This document shows, piece after piece, positions 25,549-33,509 of a stretch of 64,000 nucleotides of DNA; position 1 is the stretch's first letter, and every line of letters starts with the position of its first letter. The translations under genes and the position numbers were made by a program. The stretch lies in the NCBI GenBank assembly GCA_002356635.1, contig CP023454.1, positions 1,472,501 to 1,536,500 of the forward strand, given 5' to 3'. The notes under the pieces were generated by a model. It searched no databases and had not been told where the DNA came from. It saw only the letters and a program-made list of their open reading frames with translations. This stretch comes from Rhodobacteraceae bacterium QY30. Lineage in GTDB: Bacteria > Pseudomonadota > Alphaproteobacteria > Rhodobacterales > Rhodobacteraceae.

Positions 25549-26571
25549 TCAAAGCGCGGCCATGATACTCCGCTGCGACACGATCCCCACCGGGCGGCCT
25601 CCGGCACCTGTCACCACCGCGGCCGAGCTGGAGGTATCGGACAGTTCCTTCACGGCGATTTCCAGCGGCGTTCCCAGGGCCAGCCGCGGCAGCGAACCGG
25701 CCTCGGTCCCGTTCAGCGGCTCCATGATGCGGTCGATCTTGATGTAGCGGCCGCGGTTCACGTCCTTCACGAAGCGCTGGATGTAGTCGTCGGCGGGGCG
25801 CAGCAGGATTTCCTGGCTGTCGCCCTGCTGGACGATCGAGCCGTCGCGCAGGATCACCACATTGTCGCCCAGGCGCAGCGCCTCATCGAGGTCGTGGGTG
25901 ATGAAGACGATGGTCTTGCCCAGTTCCTTCTGCAGGTCCAGAAGCATGGTCTGCATGTCGGTGCGGATCAGCGGGTCAAGCGCGGAATAGGCCTCGTCCA
26001 TCAGAAGGATCGAGGTGTCGTTGTTCAGCGCCCGCGCCAGACCCACGCGCTGCTGCATGCCGCCCGACAGTTCGCTGGGATAGCGCGTCTCGAACCCCTT
26101 CAGGCCCACACGTTCGATCCAGCGCATGGCGCCCTCGCGGCTTTTCGCCTTGTCGATGCCGCGCACTTCCAGCCCGAAGGTCACATTGTCCATCACCGTT
26201 CGGTGCGGCAGCAGGGCGAATTTCTGGAACACCATCGCGGTGCCGCGGCGGCGGAATTCGCGCAGTTCGTCTTCCGACATCTCAAGGATGTTGCGTCCGT
26301 CGATGACGATCGAGCCGGCCGTCGGTTCGATCAATCGGTTGATGTGACGGATCAGCGTCGACTTGCCCGAACCCGACAGACCCATGATCACCTGGATCTT
26401 GCCCGCCGGCATCGAGATGTTGATGTCGTTCAGCCCGAGGATATGGCCGTGGCTGTTTCCCAGCTCTTCCTTGGACATGCCCCGTCGGACCGGATCGACC
26501 CAGGCCTTGGGATCGGGGCCGAAGATCTTGTACAGGTTGCGGATCTCGATCGAGGTTTCGCTCTTACTCAT
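25549..26571 (-). CDS. ProV-like ABC transporter ATP-binding protein (quaternary amine importer)
   Basis: 340 residues. The Walker A motif is GLSGSGKST, the signature LSGGMQQRVGLARAL and the Walker B region LLMDEAYSALDP (AY where EP is common, as in ProV/OpuAA). The N-terminal segment IRNLYKIFGPDP is typical of glycine/proline-betaine ATPases. A short C-terminal CBS-like region is present (PLEIAVKELSDTSSSAAVVTG). The start overlaps the permease stop by 8 bases, and it energises the permease and binding protein encoded upstream. Confidence 0.92.
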   Translation of the reverse strand: MSKSETSIEIRNLYKIFGPDPKAWVDPVRRGMSKEELGNSHGHILGLNDINISMPAGKIQVIMGLSGSGKSTLIRHINRLIEPTAGSIVIDGRNILEMSEDELREFRRRGTAMVFQKFALLPHRTVMDNVTFGLEVRGIDKAKSREGAMRWIERVGLKGFETRYPSELSGGMQQRVGLARALNNDTSILLMDEAYSALDPLIRTDMQTMLLDLQKELGKTIVFITHDLDEALRLGDNVVILRDGSIVQQGDSQEILLRPADDYIQRFVKDVNRGRYIKIDRIMEPLNGTEAGSLPRLALGTPLEIAVKELSDTSSSAAVVTGAGGRPVGIVSQRSIMAAL

Positions 26572-27451
26572 GGGTCGTTCCCCGATGCTGCTGCAGCCGG
26601 CGGCCATAGGCCTGGCTGATCCGGTCGAAGATGATGGCGATGCCGACGATGGCAAAGCCGCTGAAGATGCCTTGCGTGAAGTACTGGTTGTTGATCGCCT
26701 GCAGCACGCTCAGCCCCAGGCCCTGCACCCCGATCATCGAGGCGATGACCACCATGCCCAGCGCCATCATGATCGTCTGGTTGATGCCCGCCATCACCGT
26801 CGGGATCGCCAGCGGCATCTGCACCTTCCACAGCTTCTGCGACCGCGAACAGCCGAAGGCATCGGCGGCTTCCAGCACTTCCTTGTCCACCAGCCGGATG
26901 CCCAGGTCGGTCAGGCGGATGATCGGCGGCACCGCATAGACCACCACGGCGATGAAGCCCGGCACCCGGCCGATCCCCAGAAGCATGACCACCGGGATCA
27001 GGTAGACGAAGGGCGGCATGGTCTGCATCACGTCCAGCACGCCCTTCATCGCGGCACCGACCCGCTTGTAGCGGTTCATGACGATGCCCAGCGGAATGCC
27101 GACGGCGATGGAAAAGATCGTCGCGCTGAGAACGAGCGAGATCGTCATCATCGTCTCTTTCCACAGCCCCATCAGCCCGATCAGCACAAGCGTCAGGACA
27201 ACGGCGGCGACTTCGGTCCAGCGGCGCGCCGCGTACCAGGCGATGGCGGCAAAGGCGATGATGACCAGAGGCCAGGGCGCCCTGATCATGACCTGTTCGA
27301 AGAAGGTCAGAACCTGAAGCAGCGGATAGAAGAATTCCTCGATCGACTGGCCATAGCCGCGCGTCAGTGCCTTGAGCGAGCCGTCGATGAACCGCTTGGT
27401 GTTCAGCAGGAAGCCTGCGTCCAGTTGCGGAAAATTCAGTAACCAGTCCAT
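26564..27451 (-). CDS. ProW-like ABC transporter permease
   Basis: 295 residues with six to seven membrane helices. The BPD_transp_1 coupling motif is EAADAFGCSRSQKLWKVQMPLAIPTVMAGI (EAA box). The N-terminal extension MDWLLNFPQLD...FIDGSLKALTRGYGQSIEEF matches ProW/OpuAB. The ATG at 27451 is preferred to that at 27457 by spacing from the GGGGGG upstream. With the ProX and ProV neighbours it forms a type I importer for betaine-like compounds. Confidence 0.9.
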   Translation of the reverse strand: MDWLLNFPQLDAGFLLNTKRFIDGSLKALTRGYGQSIEEFFYPLLQVLTFFEQVMIRAPWPLVIIAFAAIAWYAARRWTEVAAVVLTLVLIGLMGLWKETMMTISLVLSATIFSIAVGIPLGIVMNRYKRVGAAMKGVLDVMQTMPPFVYLIPVVMLLGIGRVPGFIAVVVYAVPPIIRLTDLGIRLVDKEVLEAADAFGCSRSQKLWKVQMPLAIPTVMAGINQTIMMALGMVVIASMIGVQGLGLSVLQAINNQYFTQGIFSGFAIVGIAIIFDRISQAYGRRLQQHRGTTHE

Positions 27452-27556
27452 ACGCATCCCCCCGCGTTGGTTGGCCAGGCACCGGGCCCGCCGATGGTGG
27501 TCAGTGGCAGTATCTCGGGGCGCCCCATTCCGGGCCGGGCCTGTTCACCGCCGAAG

Positions 27557-27585
27557 AAGGCCCCGGAGGATTTCCTCCGAGGCTT
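27557..27585 (-). terminator. Hairpin after proX-like gene
   Basis: AAAGCCTCGGAGGA/TCCTCCGGGGCCTT on the minus strand forms a stem of about 12 pairs just after the ProX stop, followed by only a short pyrimidine-rich tail. It may attenuate read-through so that binding protein exceeds permease and ATPase, as in many importers. Confidence 0.5.
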
Positions 27586-27597
27586 TGATCTTGTGCC

Positions 27598-28581
27598 TTA
27601 GAGCGCGGCCTTGATCTTTTCCGCGACTTCGGCCGGAACCCATTTGGTCCAGACCTCGGGCATGTTCTGGAAGAACCACTTGGCCCCGTCTTCGCCGTTG
27701 GCCTGGTTGTCGGTCATCCAGGCCATGACCTTGCTGACCTCGGCCTGGTTCCAGCTGCGCTTGCCGAAGTATTCCATGACCGCCGGATCGGCGCTTTTCG
27801 AGAAGTCGGCGGCGGCCAGCGTCACCATCTCGGCCTGTTTCCAGTAGTTCGGCTTCGGATCCGGGCAGTCCTGGACCGAGGTGCAGCGCGCCCATTCCGC
27901 CGGGTCATGCGCCATTTCCAGGCGGATCATCGGGTATTTGACCAGAAGCGAGGTCGGCGCCCAGTACTGCGCGATGAAGCCCTGCTTCTGTTCATAGGCC
28001 TTGCTGATCGCGCCTTCCAGCGCCGCGGCCGAACCGCTCGGCACCATCTCGAAGCCCTTGGCGTCCAGATCCAGCGCCTTGTAAAGCTGCGCGGTCACCA
28101 CCGTGTCGCCCCAGCCCTGCGGGCCCTGGTAGACGACGCCCTTCGCCCCGTCCGGCGCGAAGTAGTCCGGGTGCGCGACCGCATCCTCGACCGTCTTGAT
28201 CTCGGGGTGCGCCTCGGCGACATAGGGCGGAATGAACCAGCCCGACACCTGGCCGTCGCTGATCGCGGTGCCGATCTGGCTCACCCGGCCCTCGGCGGCG
28301 CCCTTGGTATAGACCTCGCCCAGAAGGCTCGGGGTCGCTTCGGAAATGACGTCCGGCTGGCCCTTCTCGATCAGCGAGGTGATCGTGGGAACCGTGTCGC
28401 CCGCCACCACCGAGGCGTTGCAGCCGTAACCGTTGTTCAGGATGAACTGGTCGACGTAGGTCATCGCTTCGGACGACTGCCAGCTGAAGGCCGCAAGGGT
28501 CACATCACCGCAGGCCGCATATGCGGAACCGGCGCTCAGCACGGCGCTGGCAAAAGCCGTGGAAAGTAGCAAGCGTTTCAT
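27598..28581 (-). CDS. ProX/OpuAC-type substrate-binding protein of ABC importer
   Basis: 327 residues from MKRLLLSTAFASA, with GGAGACC four bases upstream. A Sec signal peptide ends at AYA, so it is a soluble periplasmic protein. The fold is OpuAC-like (DVTLAAFSWQSSEAMTYVDQFIL, GLPG-like clamp residues, VFWAPTSL-like APTSLLVKYPMIRL). Tryptophans such as PQGWGD and SGWFIPPYV could form the aromatic box for a quaternary amine. First gene of the importer transcript; the substrate is likely proline betaine, hydroxyproline betaine or free hydroxyproline, judged from neighbours only. Confidence 0.88.
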   Translation of the reverse strand: MKRLLLSTAFASAVLSAGSAYAACGDVTLAAFSWQSSEAMTYVDQFILNNGYGCNASVVAGDTVPTITSLIEKGQPDVISEATPSLLGEVYTKGAAEGRVSQIGTAISDGQVSGWFIPPYVAEAHPEIKTVEDAVAHPDYFAPDGAKGVVYQGPQGWGDTVVTAQLYKALDLDAKGFEMVPSGSAAALEGAISKAYEQKQGFIAQYWAPTSLLVKYPMIRLEMAHDPAEWARCTSVQDCPDPKPNYWKQAEMVTLAAADFSKSADPAVMEYFGKRSWNQAEVSKVMAWMTDNQANGEDGAKWFFQNMPEVWTKWVPAEVAEKIKAAL

Positions 28582-28880
28582 AAGGTCTCCTCCGTTGGGT
28601 GCGCGAATGTCGTGCCTCGGCACCGGGGTCACGCAGTCCGGTGCCGAACTTTTCCTGCCTCCGACCGCGTCCTCCAACGCTCTGCCGGCCGGCAAGTCCT
28701 CACTCCTCTTGACCCCATTCCGATGGCATGATGATCCTTCTGCGTCAAGAGTAATGTATTTTATTTGTATTATGATGTGTAATCCAGATGTATTTCGGAT
28801 GGTCGGCCTGCCCGAATGGCAGGCAGGAAGGGCAGAAGCGACGTCGCGGGTCGCCCTTGCCGGGGCCGCAGAATCGCCCG
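28582..28880. promoter_or_regulatory. Promoter region of the ProXWV importer with repeated ATGTATTT elements
   Basis: A 299-base gap between the FAD oxidase stop and the importer start. It holds an unusually AT-rich block at 28750-28796 with ATGTATTT at 28754-28761 and again at 28788-28795. Next to it, TTGACG reads on the minus strand at 28748-28743, a plausible -35, though the matching -10 is poor. A perfect GCCTGCC/GGCAGGC hairpin at 28806-28824 may end the upstream transcript. The same octamer occurs as AAATACAT at 33412-33419 before the cluster's other promoters. Confidence 0.5.
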
Positions 28881-30221
28881 TCACTCCTTTCCGGCGCGCC
28901 ATTCCTTCCATCTGAGGTAGGCATTCGCCCCGAGGGTGGAGATCGGGGGCGGTGGCAGCCGGGTCGGTTCGGCTTCGGCTTCGAAGTGCCGGATCAGCGG
29001 TGTGTTCTGTCCCGAGGCGCGTTCGGCAGCCGCGATTCCGGTGAGAGTCGAGCGGGTGGTGCCCAGTCCGTTGCAGACGCAGGCGGCGAAAAGCCCGTCG
29101 TCCAGCGCACGCATGAGCGAGACCGCATTGCGGGTCAGGCAGAGGTGACCGGCCCAGGTGTATTCCATCCGTGTCCCCGCGAGTTGCGGGAAGCGTTCCT
29201 CGAACTTGCGGCGATGGACGCGGGCGGTGCGGCGGAGGGTGGATTCGGCGGCCTCCATGTCCGGTTCGAAGCTGGCGCAGGTGCGGGTGATGATGCGGTT
29301 GCCGCCCAGTGCGGTGTCGATGCGGCGCATGGTGGTGCCCATCGGGTCCGAGGGGGTGACGCCCCAGCGCGGGCGCCCGCCAAGGGCTTTCAGCGCGGTA
29401 GCATCCAGATCGACCGTCATCGAGGCATAAAGGAACACATGCATCAGCCGGTGGCGGGCAAAGCCGAAGCTTTCCAGATGACCGTTGTTGGCCAGGATCA
29501 CCTGACCCGCCTCGATCCGGCCGCGCGGCGTGGTCACCGTCCAGGCGCCGCCCTGCCGCGACAGGCCGGTGACGGGGCTGTTTTCCCAGACCGAAACGCC
29601 CTCGCGCCGCAGCCCTTCACCCAAGCCGCGGATGTAGCCCGCCGGTTGCAGCATCACCGTGCCGGGCGTGTAAAGCCCCGAGACATAATGACGGCTGCCG
29701 GTCAGTTCCTGCATCGCCTGGCCGTCCAGCCGCTCGCTCGGCTCGCCCAGCGTGGCGAGATGCCCGGCGTAGCTGCGGTTCAGCGCGTCGGCCTCCGCGC
29801 TGGCGGCGCCGTTCACCTTGCCGACCGGATCGAAGAAGGACCGGTCGATGCCGAAGCGTTCCACCGCCTCTGCCGCGAAGGCGATCGCCTGGCGGTTGAA
29901 GCCGATCACCGCCCGATCGTCGCCGCCGCCGGCATAGTCGTCCGACTGCACCTCGTGCGGCAGGTCGATCATGAAGCCCGAGTTGCGCCCCGAGGCGCCC
30001 TCGGCCAGCCGGCTCGCCTCAAGGACCGCGACGGTCGCGCCGGGATTGAGCTGGCGCAGACGCAGCGCCGCCGAAAGCCCGGCGAAGCCGCCGCCCACCA
30101 CGGCGAAATCGGCGCGCGCCGCGCCTTCCAGAACCACCGGGGCAGGTTGCCCCGGCAGGATCGCCGACCAGGCGGCGGGGCCGCGATGCACGGGCGTGCG
30201 GCGCGCGGCGTGGGTTGTCAT
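28881..30221 (-). CDS. FAD-dependent amine/imino-acid oxidoreductase (DAO family)
   Basis: 446 residues. The FAD motif is DFAVVGGGFAGLSAALRL near residue 38, then VLEASRLAEGASGRNSGFM, which in this family holds the flavin-contacting loop. It belongs to the D-amino-acid-oxidase-like group containing PuuB-type gamma-glutamylputrescine oxidases and D-hydroxyproline dehydrogenases. Its start overlaps the stop of the aldehyde dehydrogenase by 4 bases. In a hydroxyproline pathway it would oxidise cis-4-hydroxy-D-proline to the pyrroline; a PuuB-like amine oxidase is the main alternative. Cytoplasmic, no signal peptide. Confidence 0.85.
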   Translation of the reverse strand: MTTHAARRTPVHRGPAAWSAILPGQPAPVVLEGAARADFAVVGGGFAGLSAALRLRQLNPGATVAVLEASRLAEGASGRNSGFMIDLPHEVQSDDYAGGGDDRAVIGFNRQAIAFAAEAVERFGIDRSFFDPVGKVNGAASAEADALNRSYAGHLATLGEPSERLDGQAMQELTGSRHYVSGLYTPGTVMLQPAGYIRGLGEGLRREGVSVWENSPVTGLSRQGGAWTVTTPRGRIEAGQVILANNGHLESFGFARHRLMHVFLYASMTVDLDATALKALGGRPRWGVTPSDPMGTTMRRIDTALGGNRIITRTCASFEPDMEAAESTLRRTARVHRRKFEERFPQLAGTRMEYTWAGHLCLTRNAVSLMRALDDGLFAACVCNGLGTTRSTLTGIAAAERASGQNTPLIRHFEAEAEPTRLPPPPISTLGANAYLRWKEWRAGKE

Positions 30222-31729
30222 GCTACCGCCTCGTCACGGTCGTCGGCCAGGTCGATCCAGATGGTCTTCAGCTGGGTATACTGGTCATGGGCATGGATGC
30301 CATTGTCGCGTCCGCCAAAGCCCGACTGCTTGAAGCCGCCGAAGGGGGTCGAGATGTCGCCCTCGCCAAAGCTGTTGACCGTGACAGTGCCCGCACGGAT
30401 CGCCCGTGCGCCCCGGATGGCGCGCTTGACATTGGCGGTAAAGATCGAGGCCGCCAGCCCGTATTCGGTGTCATTGGCCAGCTGGATCGCTTCGTCGAAA
30501 CCATCGACCGTCAGGACCGAAAGCACCGGCCCGAAGATTTCTTCGCGTGCCTGTTTCGCATCGCGCGCCACTTCCAGGATCGTCGGTTCGACAAAGCCGC
30601 CGTCAGCCTTGCCCCCCAGGATCACCTTGTGCCCGCCGGTCGTCTTGTCGGCGTCCAGGTAGGAACAGACCTTGTCGTAATGCGCCTTCGACACCAGCGC
30701 GCCCACGCGGTTCACCGGATCCAGCGGATCGCCCATCGGCCATTCGCGGGCATGGGCCAGGATGCGGGTCAGCAGCTCGTCCTTCACGCCCTTCTGCACG
30801 ATCAGCCGCGACGATGCGCTGCAGTTTTCGCCCATGTTCCAGAAGGCGCCGTTGACGATATGGGCCGCCACGCGATCCAGGTTTTCGGCATCGTCCAGCA
30901 CCACCGCCGGGTTCTTGCCGCCCATTTCAAGCGTCACTTCCTTCAGGTTCGATTCCGCCGCATAGCGCAGGAAGCGGCGGCCCGTTGCCGTCGATCCGGT
31001 AAAGCTGACGGCGTCGATGTCCATGTGGCGACCGATGGGTTCGCCCACCTCGGCGCCGCCACCCGGCAGCACGTTGAAGACGCCCGCCGGCACGCCCGCT
31101 TCCATCGCCAGTTCAGCGACGCGCAGCGCGGTCAGCGGCGTTTCCATCGCCGGTTTCACGATGATCGAACAGCCCGCCGCCAGCGCAGGCCCGATCTTCC
31201 ACGCCAGCATCAGAAGCGGGAAGTTCCACGGCAACACCAGGCCCACCACGCCGACCGGTTCCCGCACCACCATCGCGATGTGGTTGTCCGACGCGGGCGC
31301 GACCTGATCGTAGATCTTGTCGATCAGTTCGGCATGCCAGGTCAGGCAGTGGATGGTTTCCGGCACATCTACGGTTTCGCAGTCATAGATCGTCTTGCCG
31401 CTGTCCAGGCTTTCGAGCACCGCCAGTTCACGCGCGTTGCGCTTCAGAAGCTTGGCAAGCCGGATCAGCACTTCCTTGCGTTCGCGCGGATGCAGCCGCG
31501 ACCAGCGGCCATCTTCAAAGGCGTCGCGCGCCTTTTCCACCGCGAAATCCACGTCGGCCGCGTCGCAGGCGGCCACCTGGGCCAGCACCGCGCCGGTTGC
31601 GGGGTTCACGGTGTCGAAGGTCTTGCCCGATTGCGCGGGGCGGAAGGTGCCGTCGATGAAGGCCTGCGTCGGGAACGAAAGGCCGGCGGCGATTGCCTTG
31701 TATTCTTCGGTCGTCAGAAGGTCGCTCAT
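30218..31729 (-). CDS. Aldehyde dehydrogenase (NAD(P)+)
   Basis: 503 residues, standard ALDH length. Motifs: PWNFPLLMLAWKIGPALAAG, the nucleotide site FTGSTATG, the general base in LEMGGKNPAVV, the nucleophilic cysteine in GENCSASSRL, and EIFGPVLSV. By context it would oxidise 2-oxoglutarate semialdehyde to 2-oxoglutarate, the last step of hydroxyproline breakdown. Sequence alone also fits betaine-aldehyde or PuuC-type enzymes. It lies 6 bases after the DHDPS-family gene and overlaps the FAD oxidase gene by 4. Confidence 0.9.
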   Translation of the reverse strand: MSDLLTTEEYKAIAAGLSFPTQAFIDGTFRPAQSGKTFDTVNPATGAVLAQVAACDAADVDFAVEKARDAFEDGRWSRLHPRERKEVLIRLAKLLKRNARELAVLESLDSGKTIYDCETVDVPETIHCLTWHAELIDKIYDQVAPASDNHIAMVVREPVGVVGLVLPWNFPLLMLAWKIGPALAAGCSIIVKPAMETPLTALRVAELAMEAGVPAGVFNVLPGGGAEVGEPIGRHMDIDAVSFTGSTATGRRFLRYAAESNLKEVTLEMGGKNPAVVLDDAENLDRVAAHIVNGAFWNMGENCSASSRLIVQKGVKDELLTRILAHAREWPMGDPLDPVNRVGALVSKAHYDKVCSYLDADKTTGGHKVILGGKADGGFVEPTILEVARDAKQAREEIFGPVLSVLTVDGFDEAIQLANDTEYGLAASIFTANVKRAIRGARAIRAGTVTVNSFGEGDISTPFGGFKQSGFGGRDNGIHAHDQYTQLKTIWIDLADDRDEAVA

Positions 31730-31735
31730 GGTCTT

Positions 31736-32638
31736 TTACTCCGCCTCGATCCCGGCCACGGTGCGTTTCAGCACCCGCACCACCTGTTCCAGTTGCCGCT
31801 TGTCATCCTTGTTCAGGGGCTTCAGCGGCGGGCGCGGCGGCCCGGCGTGGAAGCCGTTCATCTCGCAGCCGTGCTTGATGCACTGGATGAACTTGCCGCC
31901 CTGTTCCAGAACCCGCATCAGCGGCATCATTGCCGACATGATCCGGCGGCCCTTGTCGAAGTCGCCTTCGATCGCGCAGGCGCGCCAAAGCGCCACATGT
32001 TCGCGGGGCAGGAAGTTCGACCCGCCGCAGACCCAGCTGCGCGCGCCCCAGGCGAAGAATTCCAGCGCCTGGTCGTCCATGCCGCAGGACATCTGGATAT
32101 GCGGATAGTCGCGGGCCAGCAGATGCACGCGGTTGATGTCGCCCGAACTTTCCTTGATCGCGACGATGTTCTTCGACCGCCCCACACGGTCAAGGAATTC
32201 CTCGCCCATGTTGATGCCCATGCGGCCGGGGTAGTTGTAAAGCATCACCGGCAGGTCGGCGGCGCGGTCGATGGCCAGCGCGTTCAGGGCGTTTTCCCGT
32301 TCGGTCGGCACCGAATAGGGGGGGCTGCCCACCAGGATTGCGGCAGCGCCGATCCGGGCGGCATGTTCGGCCATGGCGATCGAATCGTCCAGCCGGATCG
32401 CCACGGTGCCCACGATCAGGGGCAGGCGGTCACCGATCACCTCTTTCGCGAGGCTGGCCATTTCCATTCGTTCGTCCATCGACTGGGCGTAGTATTCGCC
32501 CGTCGAGCCGCCGTTGATGATGCCGTGAACGCCCGAGGCGATGAGATGCTCGATCATCGCGGCGAAGCCGTCGCGGTCGATGGCGCCGTTTTCGTCATGG
32601 GGTGTGATGACGGGCGTATAGATACCTTCGAACTTCAT
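31736..32638 (-). CDS. DHDPS/NAL-family lyase, probable pyrroline-4-hydroxy-2-carboxylate deaminase
   Basis: 300 residues from MKFEGIYTPVITPHDENG. A (beta/alpha)8 class I aldolase-type protein with the Schiff-base lysine in IVAIKESSGD and the catalytic tyrosine in VMLYNYPGRMG. GGSTGEYYAQS replaces the usual GTTGE. In known hydroxyproline pathways a DHDPS homologue deaminates the pyrroline to 2-oxoglutarate semialdehyde, which fits the neighbouring FAD oxidase and aldehyde dehydrogenase. Function by context is likely but not proven; other 2-oxo-acid aldolase roles are possible. Its ATGA overlaps the GntR stop. Confidence 0.83.
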   Translation of the reverse strand: MKFEGIYTPVITPHDENGAIDRDGFAAMIEHLIASGVHGIINGGSTGEYYAQSMDERMEMASLAKEVIGDRLPLIVGTVAIRLDDSIAMAEHAARIGAAAILVGSPPYSVPTERENALNALAIDRAADLPVMLYNYPGRMGINMGEEFLDRVGRSKNIVAIKESSGDINRVHLLARDYPHIQMSCGMDDQALEFFAWGARSWVCGGSNFLPREHVALWRACAIEGDFDKGRRIMSAMMPLMRVLEQGGKFIQCIKHGCEMNGFHAGPPRPPLKPLNKDDKRQLEQVVRVLKRTVAGIEAE

Positions 32639-33357
32639 GAAGCTCCTTTCCGCTGTTCCGCGCCGGGGGCCTGGCCCAGCGGAATGCTGATGCTGTCGGG
32701 GGTGACGAAACTTTCGATCTGGGCGCGCGACAGTTCCCAATGCGCCACCGCCAGGTCGGCGGCCGCCTCGGCATCGCCCGCCTCGATCAGGGCGATGAAC
32801 TGGTCATGCTGGTCGGCCGCGATGGCCGAGACGCAGGCCATCGCCTCCTTGCGGGGGTTGTAGAAGGTCATGCCGATCCGGGTATGGTCGATGAGCAGCC
32901 GCCGCAGCGAGGGCAGCAGGAATTCGTTGTCCGCCATCTCGCCCAGCACCGAATGGAAGCGCTGGTTCCAGAGCGCGCGGTCGGCGGCATTGCCGCTGGC
33001 GATCGCGGCCCGGAACGACCGCTGCGTGTCCTTGAGCCGGGCGATCTGCGCGGGGGTCGCATGTTCGGCGGCCAGCCGCGTCACCGCCGCATAGATCATC
33101 GGCGCCGCGACGAAGAAGTTCCGCAGGGTCTTGTGCGTCATCGGCGCCACCTGCGCGCCGCGGTTTTCGTGCAGAAGGATGTAGCCCTCGCCCGCCAGCT
33201 GGCGAAGCGTCTCCCGCAAGGGCGGCCGCGAGATCCCGTAGCGCTCCGACAGCTCCACCTCGTCCAGATAGCTCCCCGGCTCGAACTCCTCCGTCAGGAT
33301 CCCGCGCCGCAAATCCTCGGCACAAAGCGCCTTCTTGCTTGTCGGCTGGATGTCCAA
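32635..33357 (-). CDS. GntR-family (FCD) regulator of the catabolic operon
   Basis: 240 residues with a TTG start at 33357, supported by GGAG seven bases upstream; no in-frame ATG is near. Winged helix-turn-helix about residues 10-75 (RYGISRPPLRETLRQLAGEGYI), then an FCD domain (MADNEFLLPSLRRLLIDHTRIG, DQHDQFIALIEAGDAEAAADLAVAHW) with histidines for metal or ligand binding. It is the first gene of the minus-strand operon, so it is probably autoregulated. The likely operators lie in the 150 bases between it and the divergent racemase-family gene. Confidence 0.88.
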   Translation of the reverse strand: MDIQPTSKKALCAEDLRRGILTEEFEPGSYLDEVELSERYGISRPPLRETLRQLAGEGYILLHENRGAQVAPMTHKTLRNFFVAAPMIYAAVTRLAAEHATPAQIARLKDTQRSFRAAIASGNAADRALWNQRFHSVLGEMADNEFLLPSLRRLLIDHTRIGMTFYNPRKEAMACVSAIAADQHDQFIALIEAGDAEAAADLAVAHWELSRAQIESFVTPDSISIPLGQAPGAEQRKGAS

Positions 33358-33460
33358 GGCGTGCTCCGAAAGGTGTGCGGGCGTTCAGGCTCGAAGACAC
33401 GCTAACGTGAGAAATACATAATGTCTACACTTTTGTTGTATGGGTCTGGACAGACGTGAT

Positions 33461-33480
33461 AGGATACCGTATACGATCCT
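33461..33480. promoter_or_regulatory. Imperfect palindrome, candidate GntR operator
   Basis: AGGAT...ATCCT flanks a GTATAC core across 20 bases, 30 bases before the ATG of the racemase-family gene. GntR/FCD regulators bind short dyads with such AT-containing cores. It lies in the divergent region between the GntR regulator and the racemase-family gene. Confidence 0.5.
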
Positions 33481-33509
33481 GCATCATTTGGCGGCGGGGA
33501 GGGCAGGCC

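Noticed and set aside
30215-32863. A plus-strand 882-codon open frame opposite the aldehyde dehydrogenase and DHDPS genes
   Set aside because: Spans two real genes and their junction in antisense; low-information composition, no ribosome site.
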